DNA of 64,000 bases from Nymphaea colorata. Taxonomy: Eukaryota; Streptophyta; Magnoliopsida; Nymphaeales; Nymphaeaceae. Below are positions 11,401-22,458 of the stretch, in pieces. The stretch lies in assembly GCF_008831285.2 (NCBI RefSeq), contig NC_045143.1, positions 8,875,503-8,939,502 on the forward strand, given 5' to 3'. The position numbers were made by a program, and so were the translations under genes. Under the pieces are notes generated by a model. It had not been told where the DNA came from, ran no database searches, and saw nothing but the letters and a program-made list of their open reading frames with translations. The first letter of the stretch is position 1; the number at the start of each line of letters is the position of its first letter.

Positions 11401-14089
11401 TAAGTTTATCCTCGATACAGGTCTAAAACATATCATAACTGTCCACAACGAGGGTTCAATGAAATCTGAAAATCTTCTTATACACTATGCGTAATACACC
11501 ACATGCAATTGGATGTGATGTTGTAAACCTACCGTATAGCAAAAATAAGAGAGAGAGAGAGAGAGAGTTCAAATTCAGAAAGGAAAAAGCAATCTACCTT
11601 AAAATTTTACAGTAAGTGAGATTTTACAACCAATGAGTTAATAAAGAAAACCCTCCTTCAAAGCACCTCTCACCCTGCAAATCTTTGCCTCATAACAACA
11701 CATACAAGAATCAAAAAACCTATTTCTACAAGAGTCAAAAGACCTATTTCTACAACAATCTAAAGAACCCAAACTTGATTCCTTCGTAGTTTATACGAAC
11801 ACATGAGTGTAGTGCACACATAAGTTGAAGAAAACAAAAAAGTCAAGCATGTCATTTTCATTTTACCTCTTATTTGTTATTTAATGTCATTTAGAGTCAA
11901 AATAATGTCATTTATTCCAGTCAAAACAATCAGCAAATAGGGCAAGCACATGGACTTGACAATGAATACCAAAGAAAAGGTATAAAAGAGTCATGCTGGT
12001 TAAATGCTGATATTTGATGAATCCATCTCAAAGTAAGCCTAGGTTTCTATGAAGGGTCCCATGGATGATAGAAGCTGTATTTAACTTCTACCAGATAACA
12101 GGTTATCAAGTTGATACTTCTAACTTATCAAACACAAAAGCATCTCGAAGATACAAAACCCAGTGACATTATACCAATCACATGGCCTCTAAAGTTTATC
12201 CCACAAAAACTGTCAAAACTAAAGAGAGTTTTATTATAGCATTCTCCATCAAATGCAAGTGATTTATGGATTACAGTTACACCTGCATTTTCTGTTGGTA
12301 CTTTTTCCTTTCGCTTGTACTTTTTCTTTTTTTTTTCCCCATTCTTTGGGGATAGCAAAAAATTGTTGCTGAACCAATTGCTTGATGTGAAACCCCATAT
12401 TAACTTGTTGGGAAGTTGGCATGGTGGGCCAGATATATCTGACACTAGTCCTGTGAGACAGGCTAGTCTACACATCCAAACTCTAAGACAATTGTTCGAG
12501 AGAAAGCAGTTGCTCGAGCAGATACGATCCCAAGATAAGATAAGGGATTCCTGCATAGGTCCTCAAGGCAGACAAAGGGAAGAAGGAGGCGAGCTTACAG
12601 CCCATACTAAGCCAAGTCAGATTCCAAAGCTAGTGGAACTTCTCGAGCATATTTATTTTATTTGTTATTCTTTGGACCTTGTCGATCTCTAATAAGGAGA
12701 TTCAGAATCCATTCACTATCCTCTCTTATTTAAAGATGATTGATTAAGGCATGTGGGATGACACTTTGGACATTGGATTGTTCCCCCTCAGTTTCTCTCT
12801 TCATTTTAGCATTATTAATTTATGTCCTTTTGTTTTACTTGCTTTGATTTTTTTTTTTTATATTTCTTTTTCTTTCATACGATCAAATGGTGGGGATCAG
12901 GATTCATCAAATCCTATTCTCTACATCAGAAGTACACCCAGCTTCAACCTTGTGTCCCCATCTGGACTTTGGAGACCCACAGGTTGAGTCTGTGATGTCC
13001 ACCAACTTTGTGACATTCAAAAATCACCCTTACCAAATGAACAACACCCTCTCGCACTTTCATAATTCCATTTCACGTACAATATGTCCTTAAATTAATT
13101 AAAGGAAAGTTGACATTTCAGTACCTAAGCAAACAAGAAAGGAAAAAGATGGGGACCTTCAGGCGTTGCAAGCTGGTAGTTGGGGGGTCAGCAATAGCCT
13201 TGAAAATTCGAGCAGAGCATTCCTTGTCTGAGGCCAGTTTTTGCAGCACTTTTAGCTTGTCCATCCACAGCTTTTTGTCTGGAATAAGGTTCATGGGCAG
13301 TTTCAGATTGCGTAAGACTTCTCATTTCTGCAAAATTTTAGATGTACCCAGTTTTCTAAATCATAATATCCACGAAAACCAAGAATAAAGTTCTCACTTC
13401 GGCGCAATTACCCGATAAATAGGTGGATCCAAAGAGAATTTAGCCACAGAGATAGAAACATGGACATTCCATAATAATGAGCTGGGGAGCCATACTGCAC
13501 CCCATATAATAAAAAGCACAGTTTCACTCATCAGGAGAAGGGAATAACTATGAAAAACTTACCTTCAAAGAAAGTACTGGGGGCCACAAAATCAAACCTG
13601 CAAGAAAGAGAACGTCATTGGCATTACAGAGCCTCATCACAGCATAAAACCAAAACGTGTAGAAGTGTGCACAATGCCTGGCGAACATTCAACAGTTGGC
13701 GGACCAGAAATCTGGCATAATTTAAGTCCACTAGTCTAGAACTCAGCTCACCTTAAGGCATCAAGAACTATGATGACGAGCCGATCAACTGCTGGTTTGG
13801 TCCAGCACTTATTCTGCTTCTCCACCAATAAACTGCCGGCAAACTCAACATCTTCATTCGGAACCATATGTGGCCCTAGGCAAGAATTCTGACAGGGAGC
13901 TGCAGCGGCATCGGAACAGTTGCTAACAAAAGAAAGCTCAGTTCTCGTAAGAAGGAAACCTCTAGTAAAGAAGTAAAACGCGACGATGTGGAGGAAAAGG
14001 ACGTAGAATAAGGGCCAAATGAGGCGCGATCTTTCCTTCCTCAACCATTTCTCCTCTTCTGCACCTCCTTCAACAGCCTTGTTGCCCAT
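2495..14089 (-). CDS. PIGO: GPI ethanolamine phosphate transferase 3 (PIG-O), N-terminal 391 codons, 3' partial
   Basis: ER membrane enzyme that adds the ethanolamine phosphate to the third mannose of the GPI anchor precursor. Coding exons (minus): 14089-13752, 13597-13563, 13278-13157, 9555-9466, 7636-7517, 7131-7048, 4401-4324, 3832-3707, 3633-3544, 2675-2640, 2550-2495. They sum to 1175 nt with every junction in phase. Residues ~24-47 form a signal-anchor membrane segment. The lumenal alkaline-phosphatase-like domain follows: [11 protein letters not shown] (metal-binding first Asp), [27 protein letters not shown], and [15 protein letters not shown] with metal-binding Asp/His. The start is the first Met before the membrane segment. 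The family is about 900-1000 aa, so the multi-spanning C-terminal half is absent; exon 11 ends in phase 2 at a normal donor, so the gene should continue beyond position 1. Introns are long (intron 3 is 3.6 kb) and full of repeats. Confidence 0.93.
5066..5435. repeat. Dispersed MITE-like repeat, family A copy 1
   Basis: About 370 bp in a PIG-O intron. The start (AAGTCATATGGGTATGGGTA) and end (GGTACCCATGTGACATCC) are imperfect inverted repeats of each other. The interior matches the copy at 8240-8590 through blocks such as AAAAACATTA, AATAACTCTA and AAGTACCCAAGTGTGTCC. A TA microsatellite lies at 5155-5178. No coding capacity, so non-autonomous. Confidence 0.75.
6104..6154. repeat. Palindromic TGTTGG...CAACA segment
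   Basis: Contains CCCAATGGCTAGGATTCTAGCTAATGGG, an imperfect inverted repeat, between TGTTGGGCC and GTCAACAACC. It resembles the perfect palindrome at 10898-10926 and its TGTTGG start, so the two probably derive from the same repeat family. Function not evident. Confidence 0.5.
6443..6600. mobile_element. MITE with ~40-bp terminal inverted repeats (family B copy 1)
   Basis: 158 bp. The left end AATCTGTCGGCTGTCAG and the reverse complement of the right end (AATCTGCTGGCTGTCGGATG) match closely, and the similarity continues inward through GATGGTCAAAAATTTAAAAACCGT. No open frame, so a non-autonomous DNA element. Its interior (GATGG..AAAAAT, CCGTGGCTGG) resembles the elements at 17357 and 31655. 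It sits in a PIG-O intron. Confidence 0.75.
8240..8590. repeat. Dispersed MITE-like repeat, family A copy 2
   Basis: Second copy of the repeat at 5066-5435, same orientation, also in a PIG-O intron. Starts AAGTCACATGGGTGCGGGTA and ends near CAAGTACCCGTATATG. It shares the internal A-rich block and the AAGTACCCAAGTGTGTCC segment. The copies are clearly diverged, so this is not a recent duplication. Confidence 0.75.
8930..9300. repeat. A/T homopolymer-rich fold-back repeat (family C copy 1)
   Basis: Strand-asymmetric block: A-rich on its left half (to ~9090), T-rich on its right half, so the halves can pair as a hairpin. The right edge reads, in reverse complement, GGGTATAATACGGCAACA then TCAAGAAAATCTCGGCAAAT, matching the segment at 21678-21720 in the opposite orientation. 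No coding capacity. It lies in a PIG-O intron. Confidence 0.6.
9986..10280. repeat. Unidentified GC-richer insert in PIG-O intron 3
   Basis: This stretch (CCCAGATTAGGGC, GGTAAGAGTAAG, GGACCTGACCTG) is less AT-rich than the surrounding intron and has short open frames without recognisable domains. It may be an old repeat fragment. The rest of intron 3 (9556-13156) holds only the probable solo LTR at 10889-11135, a GA microsatellite at 11551-11568 and nothing else I can name. Confidence 0.3.
10889..11135. mobile_element. Probable solo LTR (copia-like), 247 bp
   Basis: Begins TGTTGGAGACC and ends CTTCAACA, giving the TG...CA ends and 5-bp TGTTG/CAACA inverted repeat usual for copia LTRs. A perfect inverted repeat (CCCCAATGGCTAGA, 1-base spacer, mirrored) occupies 10898-10926. 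No clear target duplication is visible (flanks differ), and no internal region is present, so it is an old solo LTR or another small element. Located in PIG-O intron 3. Confidence 0.5.
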
Positions 14090-14900
14090 TCAGTGTACCA
14101 ATGGAGTCCCTCTATCTATTCCTGACTGTCTTCTTACTGAAGCGAACAAGCACCGCAGTTGATCAGTTCTTTTCAAATTCGACAGCAATCCTGCATTGAA
14201 CAAGTTCTTCTTAAAATAGGAAGCGGGGTTTTGGCTTTCTGTATCCAATCACAAGAATAGTAGACGACTTCTCTAATTAGTGCTCAGTTAAGAAAACTAG
14301 CATTAGACTGGGAACTCCGTTCCCTATCTACCTAAAATACAGCACTGGGAAAGGACTAAGTTGATGACAACCAGATCGGACATGGGTTAAACAATGGATG
14401 ACAGATGCCACTCCCCCGACCTGCTCATCCTCCAGATCATGCCCTCAATTCCCGACTTCGTGATTGACCTCCAAACCAGAGCTCAAGCACCAAATTCTCA
14501 GAAGGAGAAACTCTACAAGTTTTTCCCTCTGAAAATGTGAAAAAGAGAAATGCGTACACAGTATAACAACTCAAAACACCCCGAACTCACAATCTGTTCA
14601 ACGCGATCGATGACCCAAAACCTTACGTCCGAAATAATTCTCACGGCCTTGTAATCACCGAAGAGGAACGAGACCACCAGCCGGAAAACCAAAAGTTGCG
14701 GTAATTTGAAATCGAATCGAAGAGTTCCAATGAAAAGTTCGCTCGAATCGAAGAGTTTGAGCCGATCCCTCTCTCCTTCTCTCCTTAATTGGTTATTGCG
14801 GGTAACCGAGTCTTCTTTCCCCCCCAAATGGGTCAAGGCCGAAGAGACTCCGTAAGAGACCGTTCGTCGGCCCTAAGAACTAACTCTGAACCAAGGCCAT
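14090..14900 (-). promoter_or_regulatory. PIG-O leader and proximal promoter region
   Basis: Sequence upstream of the PIG-O start codon is noticeably more GC-balanced to about 14870 and then becomes AT-rich, the usual profile of a plant 5' leader and proximal promoter. It has CT-rich patches (14768-14785). No experimentally meaningful TATA box can be assigned by eye. Open frames here show no domain and I treat them as leader sequence. Confidence 0.4.
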
Positions 14901-17340
14901 GGACGGATGCATGGGCAAAAAAATGTCCACCCTGTGTGCAGACAAAGATTCATGGTAATGCTTAACCCTGCTTGAATGCAGAATGAACAAAGAAATCGAC
15001 AGAGAAAATATTACTGTTGTCAGTTTATATTCATTACTTAAAACATGACATCCATGACCTGTTCAATGGCTAAAAAAACATGAAAACCACAAAGCGTAGA
15101 TAAAATGGAGAATCACATTCCCAATCATGGCCAATTAAGAGTGTAGATAAAATGGTTTTAGTTCTCACTGATTATAACTGCTCAACCTCAACAATCAAGT
15201 CCTCAAACATGACATCAAATGGTTTTGGTCCCCAAATTTCAAACAAGTAAATCCAGCTCAGTAGAATTGAAAGATGGACGAACTTAGATTATAGGGGATG
15301 AAAATTGAAGATCCTTTCTTTTTTTCCTACAACAGCTCAGTACAAACTTCATAATCTTTCAAGCTTCATGCTTCCTTTCTAAGCAAGAAATGGGGAGCAC
15401 AGCTTCCATTCCACCTATTTATGGAATCAAACTTGGAATTAGAATCGTTTGTGAAACTGATTAATCAGAAAATGCATGTTTAATTTAAGGAATATAAAAA
15501 ATGAAAACAAAATCAGAAAAAATAAGAAAAACAATGTAAAGGCTTTAACACTACAAACAGAAAAAGTTAATAAAATGATATATAATGAGCAAATAATCAA
15601 CAATGTAAGTCACGATGAATGTGCATTAATGTATTTTTATATCTTATAATAGTCAATTCTTAAGAAAAAACAAAAAAGGGGTACATATATGTTTTGGTGT
15701 CTTTGTGTGCTGCTCTTGCTGCGCTTCAATTTGCAATCTAGCGATTTGAGTTGACTGTCAAATTTTACTAGATTTTTACCAATTCAAATGCCGGGCGATC
15801 TTGAGAGGCTCTGGAATACGTTTTGGATCGATTTCATTCGAATCGGCTGATTCAAGCTGATTTTAACAACATTAGTGGCTAAGATAACATGTGTTCTACT
15901 CTTTCATCAAGCGATAATTTTGAACTTTTATGATGTCATTTTTTTTCTGACTCCATGTTCGTTTTTATAATAAGATCTTATTAATTTACTACCAAGGGTA
16001 TTTTTGTCATTTTAGATCTTAACACGCAGTCCCATGTTACAGGCCTAACATATAATCTGCTTTGGGTTTCAATGAAAAAAAAATACATGTAGAATAGAAT
16101 TACCATAACGATCAAAATATCATGTAGAATTGTTTAGTGCACAAATGAAATAAAAGATACCAAGTTCAAAACAATCCGGCCAAGCAGGTTGTCATCAGCG
16201 TCCGAGACCAGCCCACAAAATTTACTTTATTTACATATAAAAACTTTATTAATTTTAATTTTTCTTACATATGAATGCCAGAACTTAAACTTAGAGAATC
16301 CATTACCTAGAAATTTCTAGCTCGACCACTAGTTGCCATGCTCCAAAAATCTTGTAAAAATCTTGTTCCAAAAATCTCCAAATTGTAAGTCATGTTTATA
16401 AAATTTATCTTCTTGATTGGACCTTCATCATTGTCTAGTTGACATAGAAATGGCCGTTCTCTAAAATCCCATTGACATGCATCCTCCTCAGTCGCTTCTT
16501 CTGTAATTGCTTAGTTCATCAAACCAATAGAGAACTGAGTGCCACTAACAATGCTAGAAAAATTTTACCCATGAACATAATATATCTTCTGTAACCTAAA
16601 AGTAAATGACTAATTTGCACATTAATTTGGTGCATCTACCTATTATTTCGACTGCAAATAGTTCACCGCCTATATTTGTAAAGGAAATCGTTATCTACTT
16701 TAGAAGCTATTGAGACACAAAACAAATCGTTTTCTGGTCCTAAGAATTTCGTACTTCCCAAAGATCATCTTCTTTTTCAGCCTTCTTTTTCGATTGTCGG
16801 CTTTGTAGTAACAAAGCACATTATAATAGAACTATATTCGACTAACAACAATTGAAGTATGAGTCGATGTCAAAACTAAGTAACTCTAAATTCTGGTAGA
16901 TCTAAAACTTGGTATTAATTGAGTGATTTAACATAGCATTGTTTCATATATGTTAGTTTACATATATGCTACATGATTACCACATAGTGATGCACTCAAA
17001 GGGATTTCTGTATCAATAAACTCTTCAAACATGTGCATTTGAATCCCTATTTGTATGCAGTTCCCACTGCTCCTATGTACGCTTCTTACTGTTTTCAAAT
17101 AATTTTCACAAGTCTCACTCTATAGATAAATGCAAAAAATATATAAATTTGAAGTACTTTGAAGTTCGATGTCTACTCTTTTTTGAGTTTCATAAATTTC
17201 AACTTTTGGAATCCATCCATACCGCTAGATTTATAAAAAAATAGTACTCATAAAGCTTAAAAATTGAGTCCCTGAAGCAAGATAAATTAGGAAGTCCACA
17301 CACACTCCCTCTCTCACTCTGTCTGCACGTGCATGTATAT
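14901..17340. other. Intergenic AT-rich spacer
   Basis: No gene is visible between the PIG-O leader and the repeat at 17357. Frames are short and closed. A segment ending AGAAATTTCTAGCTCGACCACTAG (16230-16330) resembles repeat tails at 19240-19285 and 50035-50075. Confidence 0.6.
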
Positions 17341-17356
17341 GTGGAAAGATCAAATC

Positions 17357-17526
17357 TACTGGATGCCAAATATTGTTGGATGGTTAAAAACTAAATTTTA
17401 TTATTAAAAACACCATAAACTATTTCTAAAAGTACCATGAACTGTTGCTACATCATAAGTTGTCACTGATGCTCCTATTGAACTGATTTTTGAGTGACAT
17501 TTGATTTTTTTAGCCATCTAGCAGTT
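17357..17526. mobile_element. MITE-like element (family B copy 2)
   Basis: About 170 bp. The left end CTACTGGATGCCAAAT...GGATGGTTAAAAAC is roughly mirrored at the right end (TTTTTTTAGCCATCTAGCAG). Interior blocks TCTAAAAGTACCATGAAC and TGTTGCTACATCATA correspond to those in the copy at 31655-31843. Non-coding. Confidence 0.6.
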
Positions 17527-17861
17527 AGACACATACACATCCATACGTAGAAAAGCAAACAGCTACTAGACCCTTAGACGTTGACCCTTAGACGTTGATG
17601 GTGATCATCAGGGTGATCAATTAAACGATAGAGATTAAGTTCCAAATATATAAGTTGTTTTTTGAAGAGTCTAAAATGGCTTTCAAATGAGGAGAGAGAA
17701 AGAGAAAGGGAAATAAACTAATTTTCTTAAATGCAACCCCTTATCTCTTTTGAAGGGTATTTAAATTCTTAACAAAATTAGCTTTGATATTTGCAATTTA
17801 ACCTCTGTTGTTTGATCTCCTTAGAATTGATGGCATAGCCTAGTATATTAAGGGCCTGGTG

Positions 17862-17862
17862 G

Positions 17863-17929
<67 letters not shown>
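17862..17929. repeat. (TA)n microsatellite
   Basis: Uninterrupted alternating TA of about 68 bp followed by a short (TG)n run to 17944. The open frame across it (alternating Ile-Tyr) is an artefact of the repeat. Confidence 0.97.
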
Positions 17930-17931
<2 letters not shown>

Positions 17932-17944
17932 GTGTGTGTGTGTG

Positions 17945-19523
17945 GGGTGCGCTTTGGTTGCTGATAACGACTTTTTCAATTCCTACTTTTCAGAAAGAAA
18001 AGTGGCCCATATCCAGATGCCCATTCTTACCCTTGCACAGGAACACAACATGCCATGGCCATGCTTCAGCATAGTCACATAACAAAAGAAATCACCCGGG
18101 TGTGCCTAACCACCGGGGGAATGCTTCCAACACAATCAAAATCATCTTTTCCAAAGTTACAACGCTTGGATAGCATTCTGCATAGGAAGGAAGCAATCCC
18201 AGCCTTCACAAACGTGTTTATGTAAAGCCAATCTATAATTATTGTTCAGATTCAGAATGTAGATACCAATTGTATTTAATAGCCCACAAGAAAAGAGTAA
18301 ACCAACAAGAGCCTCATTCACCTGGTAAAGAGTCGGATTTAAGACCTTCACATTCACATAGATCAAGGCATAGATAACTAGGGCCACCTACTTAGCTTCC
18401 ACCGTATTTATCATGCAACAGTGCACCATGTTTAGGACGCATCTCTCTATCATCAGGAATGCGCCTGTGTAGTTTCCAGTATATATATGAGCTTGAAAAA
18501 GTCCAAATGTACATATAGAATAATGTAGTACCACAACCACAGTTCCTTGGAATCAACAATTCCAATAATTGATACTAAACTTTCCCAGGAATAGTGGTAC
18601 ATTCATTCCTTCTCCATGCCAACTCTTTCGAGTATCACCCACCTGATGAAAGAGAAAATGGAACTGAGATGTTATCATGTGATTAAAGAATTATGGTACA
18701 AAATAACAATGTGTATGTCCCTACTTTCGTCGTCATCCTCAGCAGCATTACGACTCTAGGATAATTTTTAATCAAAAAAGCCAATCATCAATAGGCACCA
18801 GTAACTATGAAATCAGAACGCATTCATCAACAAAAGTCAATGGAAAAGACATGTTTTTGCCTTGAACGTTGTTCAGTTTATTTATCTTTTCAATCACTTT
18901 GCCTCCATCATTGAAGCTTCACAAGCTTATCAAATTCTTCATCATGAGCAGTGAAAAACATGATACACAAAAAAAAATGAGAATAGTAACAATAGCTTGT
19001 GATTGCACAATGTAACTAACAAGCACAAGGTCATGTGACCATCAATCACAGGTTAGAATCACAATGTGATTTCCGAGCCAGTGATTCTTCAACCAGTAGC
19101 ATAGCTACATATAGGCTGGCATGGGCAGTTGCCCACACCAGCAACAAAATTTTCATTTATTTTTACATAATTTTACATAGATTTCTTACAATTATTTACT
19201 TATTTATATATGTTGTGCCCCTTCAGAAATCAGAATTTCTATAACAGTGCCCAATAGCCAAAAATTTCTGGCTCTGCCACTGTCTTCAACCTTTCACAAC
19301 AGAAAAAGAAAGTGCTGCTAATTATCAAAAGTTCATCAAATCAAATCTTGCATTTCCGTATCCTTTTTCCAAAATATTGCCCATTATAGAACCTAGGTGG
19401 TAGGCTAAGTTGTTGCTTGTTACATCTCCTCTATTCCAAAGCTATTGCGCTAACTAATCGCATGATCGAATCTGATCTTGCATGGGAGGAAAAACAGAAA
19501 CTACCTGTCACTCGTAATGCCGG
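17945..19523. other. Spacer downstream of AARE
   Basis: Region 3' of the AARE stop codon. No gene recognised. The first few hundred bases below 19524 should include the AARE 3' UTR and polyadenylation site. Holds a repeat tail ending TTTCTGGCTCTGCCACTG near 19285. Confidence 0.55.
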
Positions 19524-22425
19524 TCAGCTGCAGTAGTTTTTGAACCAAACTCCAATATTAAGAAAACTTTCAAAGTCAGACTGTGGTCTGCAGAAAAATA
19601 AATTTTAGATCTTCAACCTGGGCTGCAGGCTTCAAACTTAAAGCAGGCAGCATGAAAGAGAGAGAGAGAGAGAGAGAGAGAGACCTTTCAATTGGGTGAA
19701 TATCATTAGGAAACATAACAATTTTGACTTTCACCCCCTTTTCCCTCAGTGCTCTTGCAAACTTTATCATATTTAGAGAACATTCAAGTGAAAAAACTTG
19801 ATAGTTAGTGTCATGAACCAAAATTAGCAGAACTACAAAATTTTGTGGTCAAATGAAGCAGCAGCAATAAGCTGAAGAAAATAATGTAGAAATGTAAATG
19901 AAGTTAATGAACATGCTATCATACTTGTAGGCCATTTGAGACTGGAACTCGAAGATCCTGGGCACCTAAAAGGAAGAGGACCGGTGATTTCACCTGAAAT
20001 TTGCATCAAAATAAAGGTTTAACTGTAACAAGCAGTTAAGCATAGCCATTACAGATAAAAGTAAGCAAAAGAGACCCAATTTAAAATAACTCTTCTCAAA
20101 TTCATCATACTACAAATTCTCAGTAATTTGTTTCTGTGCAGCCATACATTCGTTTTTCAGACTTATCTTCTCACAATATGTTATGCATATACCTCAATCT
20201 CAAATTTGTATGCTTTTCTGGAAGGGTTTAGCAAAGGACCATCGGGCTAGCTTCCTTAAGGGCATAAAAATTTACATAACTATCCTAAAAGAACATCATA
20301 TAGTGCCTTATCAGTCAAGCACTCGTATAATATCTTTGTCAACATCAAGAACCAAGAGAACAAAATATATGTTAAATGCTTAATAATATAAACATAAAGT
20401 TTATTATTGGGATGCACTATAATTAATACAAATCATTCTAAGATAAGGATAAACAAACAGTAAATTTGGCCACTATACCTTTGAGACATAGGAAATAGGA
20501 GATTTTTTATAGAAGACTTCTAAGTGCTCAACTGAAGGTGCTTCCGTGAACAAATTTTTCCCTTCACTCCCATATGCTTCAAAATAACACCAGTCAGGAA
20601 TATCTGTTGTCCCAACCATCGATGCAATGTTACAGACAGGGTTTCTGACCGCAGCTGCAACAAATTTATCAGGCTCCTATAGAAAGAAAAAGCAAAATAA
20701 GCTCACTATCCAGCAAATGTATCAGGCTTTTATGGAAAAATGAAAAATAAGCTCAATGTCAATTGGGAAATGGATTATTTTGCACTTCAATGGAAAATGT
20801 TGATTTAAGTTCTACACTTCAATCAGGATTTAAGTGTGTACTTATTTCAAATGAAACCTCAAAGAAGATTACTTCACAAAGAACGATGGATTATCCAATG
20901 ATCGCAACCAAAGGTTGCAACAAAACCTCGTTACTTGTGAGAAACCTATTTTAAAAAAAAAAGGATCAACAGGTTCGGATAAGGAAATTCAGAAGAGTTA
21001 TCACCTGGCCAATCAAATGAGATGTCAAAAACCCACCATGTGAACCTCCAAGAACAAATATTTTAGATGGGTCTGCATACCCTTTATTGACAACATGATC
21101 TATTGCTGTCAAAACATCCTTCACATCCTATTCACAAGCATGAAAGGTATATGACATGATTAGCTTGTCAAGAATCTGAAAATAGGATCACCCGATACTG
21201 CTGAGCAAGAATATTTCCCAAAAAAAAGAATGAAAAATGAAAAAAACACCTGACTTCCAATTTTGCCTGGAAGGGATTGCAGCGCTTCCTCTCCAAATCC
21301 TAATGAACCTCTGGAAAATAAAAACTCACCATAAACTTCTTTAAGCAAGAACGAAGCTGGTGTAAAATGGAGAGACAGAGAGAAAAGTTAAAAGAACAGA
21401 GATTGTGCAAGGTATAGTAATCTATCAAAACTTCGACACTAAAGCACAATCTCATGACCTTATTCAGCAAGCATTCAAACACTAAAATTACAATCCTGTC
21501 CTGAAGTTAATAAACTAAAACTAGAAGAAATGTCATGAAGATCATAGTCATTTTGCTATTGAACCCAAGGTACTGTTTTTGAGCATAGACTAGTTGCAAC
21601 ATTGTCTATCCAAATTTAACTTTCTAGAATAGTCAACAATTTTGTTTAGGGGTCTTAAACGGTGAGATTTTTTTCAGGTATAATATGGTTGAGTTGTTTT
21701 GAGAAAATCTTAGCAAATTTTTTTTAAAAAAAAAAGATCAACATGAAAGTTAAAATATGCTAGTAAAAAATGCAAAAAAATGCAAAAATGAAAAAAATAT
21801 AAAAAAAAAGTAAAAAAATTTCCAAAGTTTGAAAAAAAAGTGAAAAAAGAGAAAAACATATTTCGTCTCTTTTTTTTCTGTTTTGGTGTTTTATGTTTTG
21901 CCCTTTTTCAGCTGACTTATTTTTTGCATCTTTAATACGCTTTTTTTTTTTTTTGGAAAAACATGTTTTGTGTGACTATGCTTTCTAGTAAGGTTTCACT
22001 GAAGCTGAATAATAAAAGGAAAATTGAGGAAGGGAAAGAAAGTTTGCTACAGATAACCACTTTACCTACACAAAATCCAGCAATTCTATTCAACAAAATG
22101 AATATCCCAGTGATTATGTTTAGTCAGCACGTGGATTAAGCTGATCTTATTTTCAATGGTTGGTATCAAGCATGACAAAATAAAGTCAAGATGGCATGGC
22201 ATTGATTACATTTAGATTTAGGACTTTGAGAAAAGTTGGAAGACAACAACAGGTCAAAGAGTTAGCTATGGCAATAAAAGAAAATGTATCAGAGGGCTAT
22301 TAAATATAATTACCTATATTTTTAGGTATCAAATCAAAAGGAAGAGGTTATTATGAACAATGACAAAAGAAGAACGTATATCGGGCCAAACTATATTGTT
22401 AACAGCATATAGAGCCAAGAGCCGA

Positions 22426-22458
<33 letters not shown>

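Noticed and set aside
12315..12692. 125-codon plus-strand frame inside PIG-O intron 3
   Set aside because: Starts in a homopolymer T run, antisense to the gene, no domain recognised.
17859..18074. Open frame encoding alternating Ile-Tyr
   Set aside because: It is the translation of a TA microsatellite, not a gene.
18157..18660. Candidate AARE terminal exon below 18660 on the minus strand
   Set aside because: The true last exon with PQSDFESFLNIGVWF and a stop is at 19587-19524, directly following exon 16 in phase.
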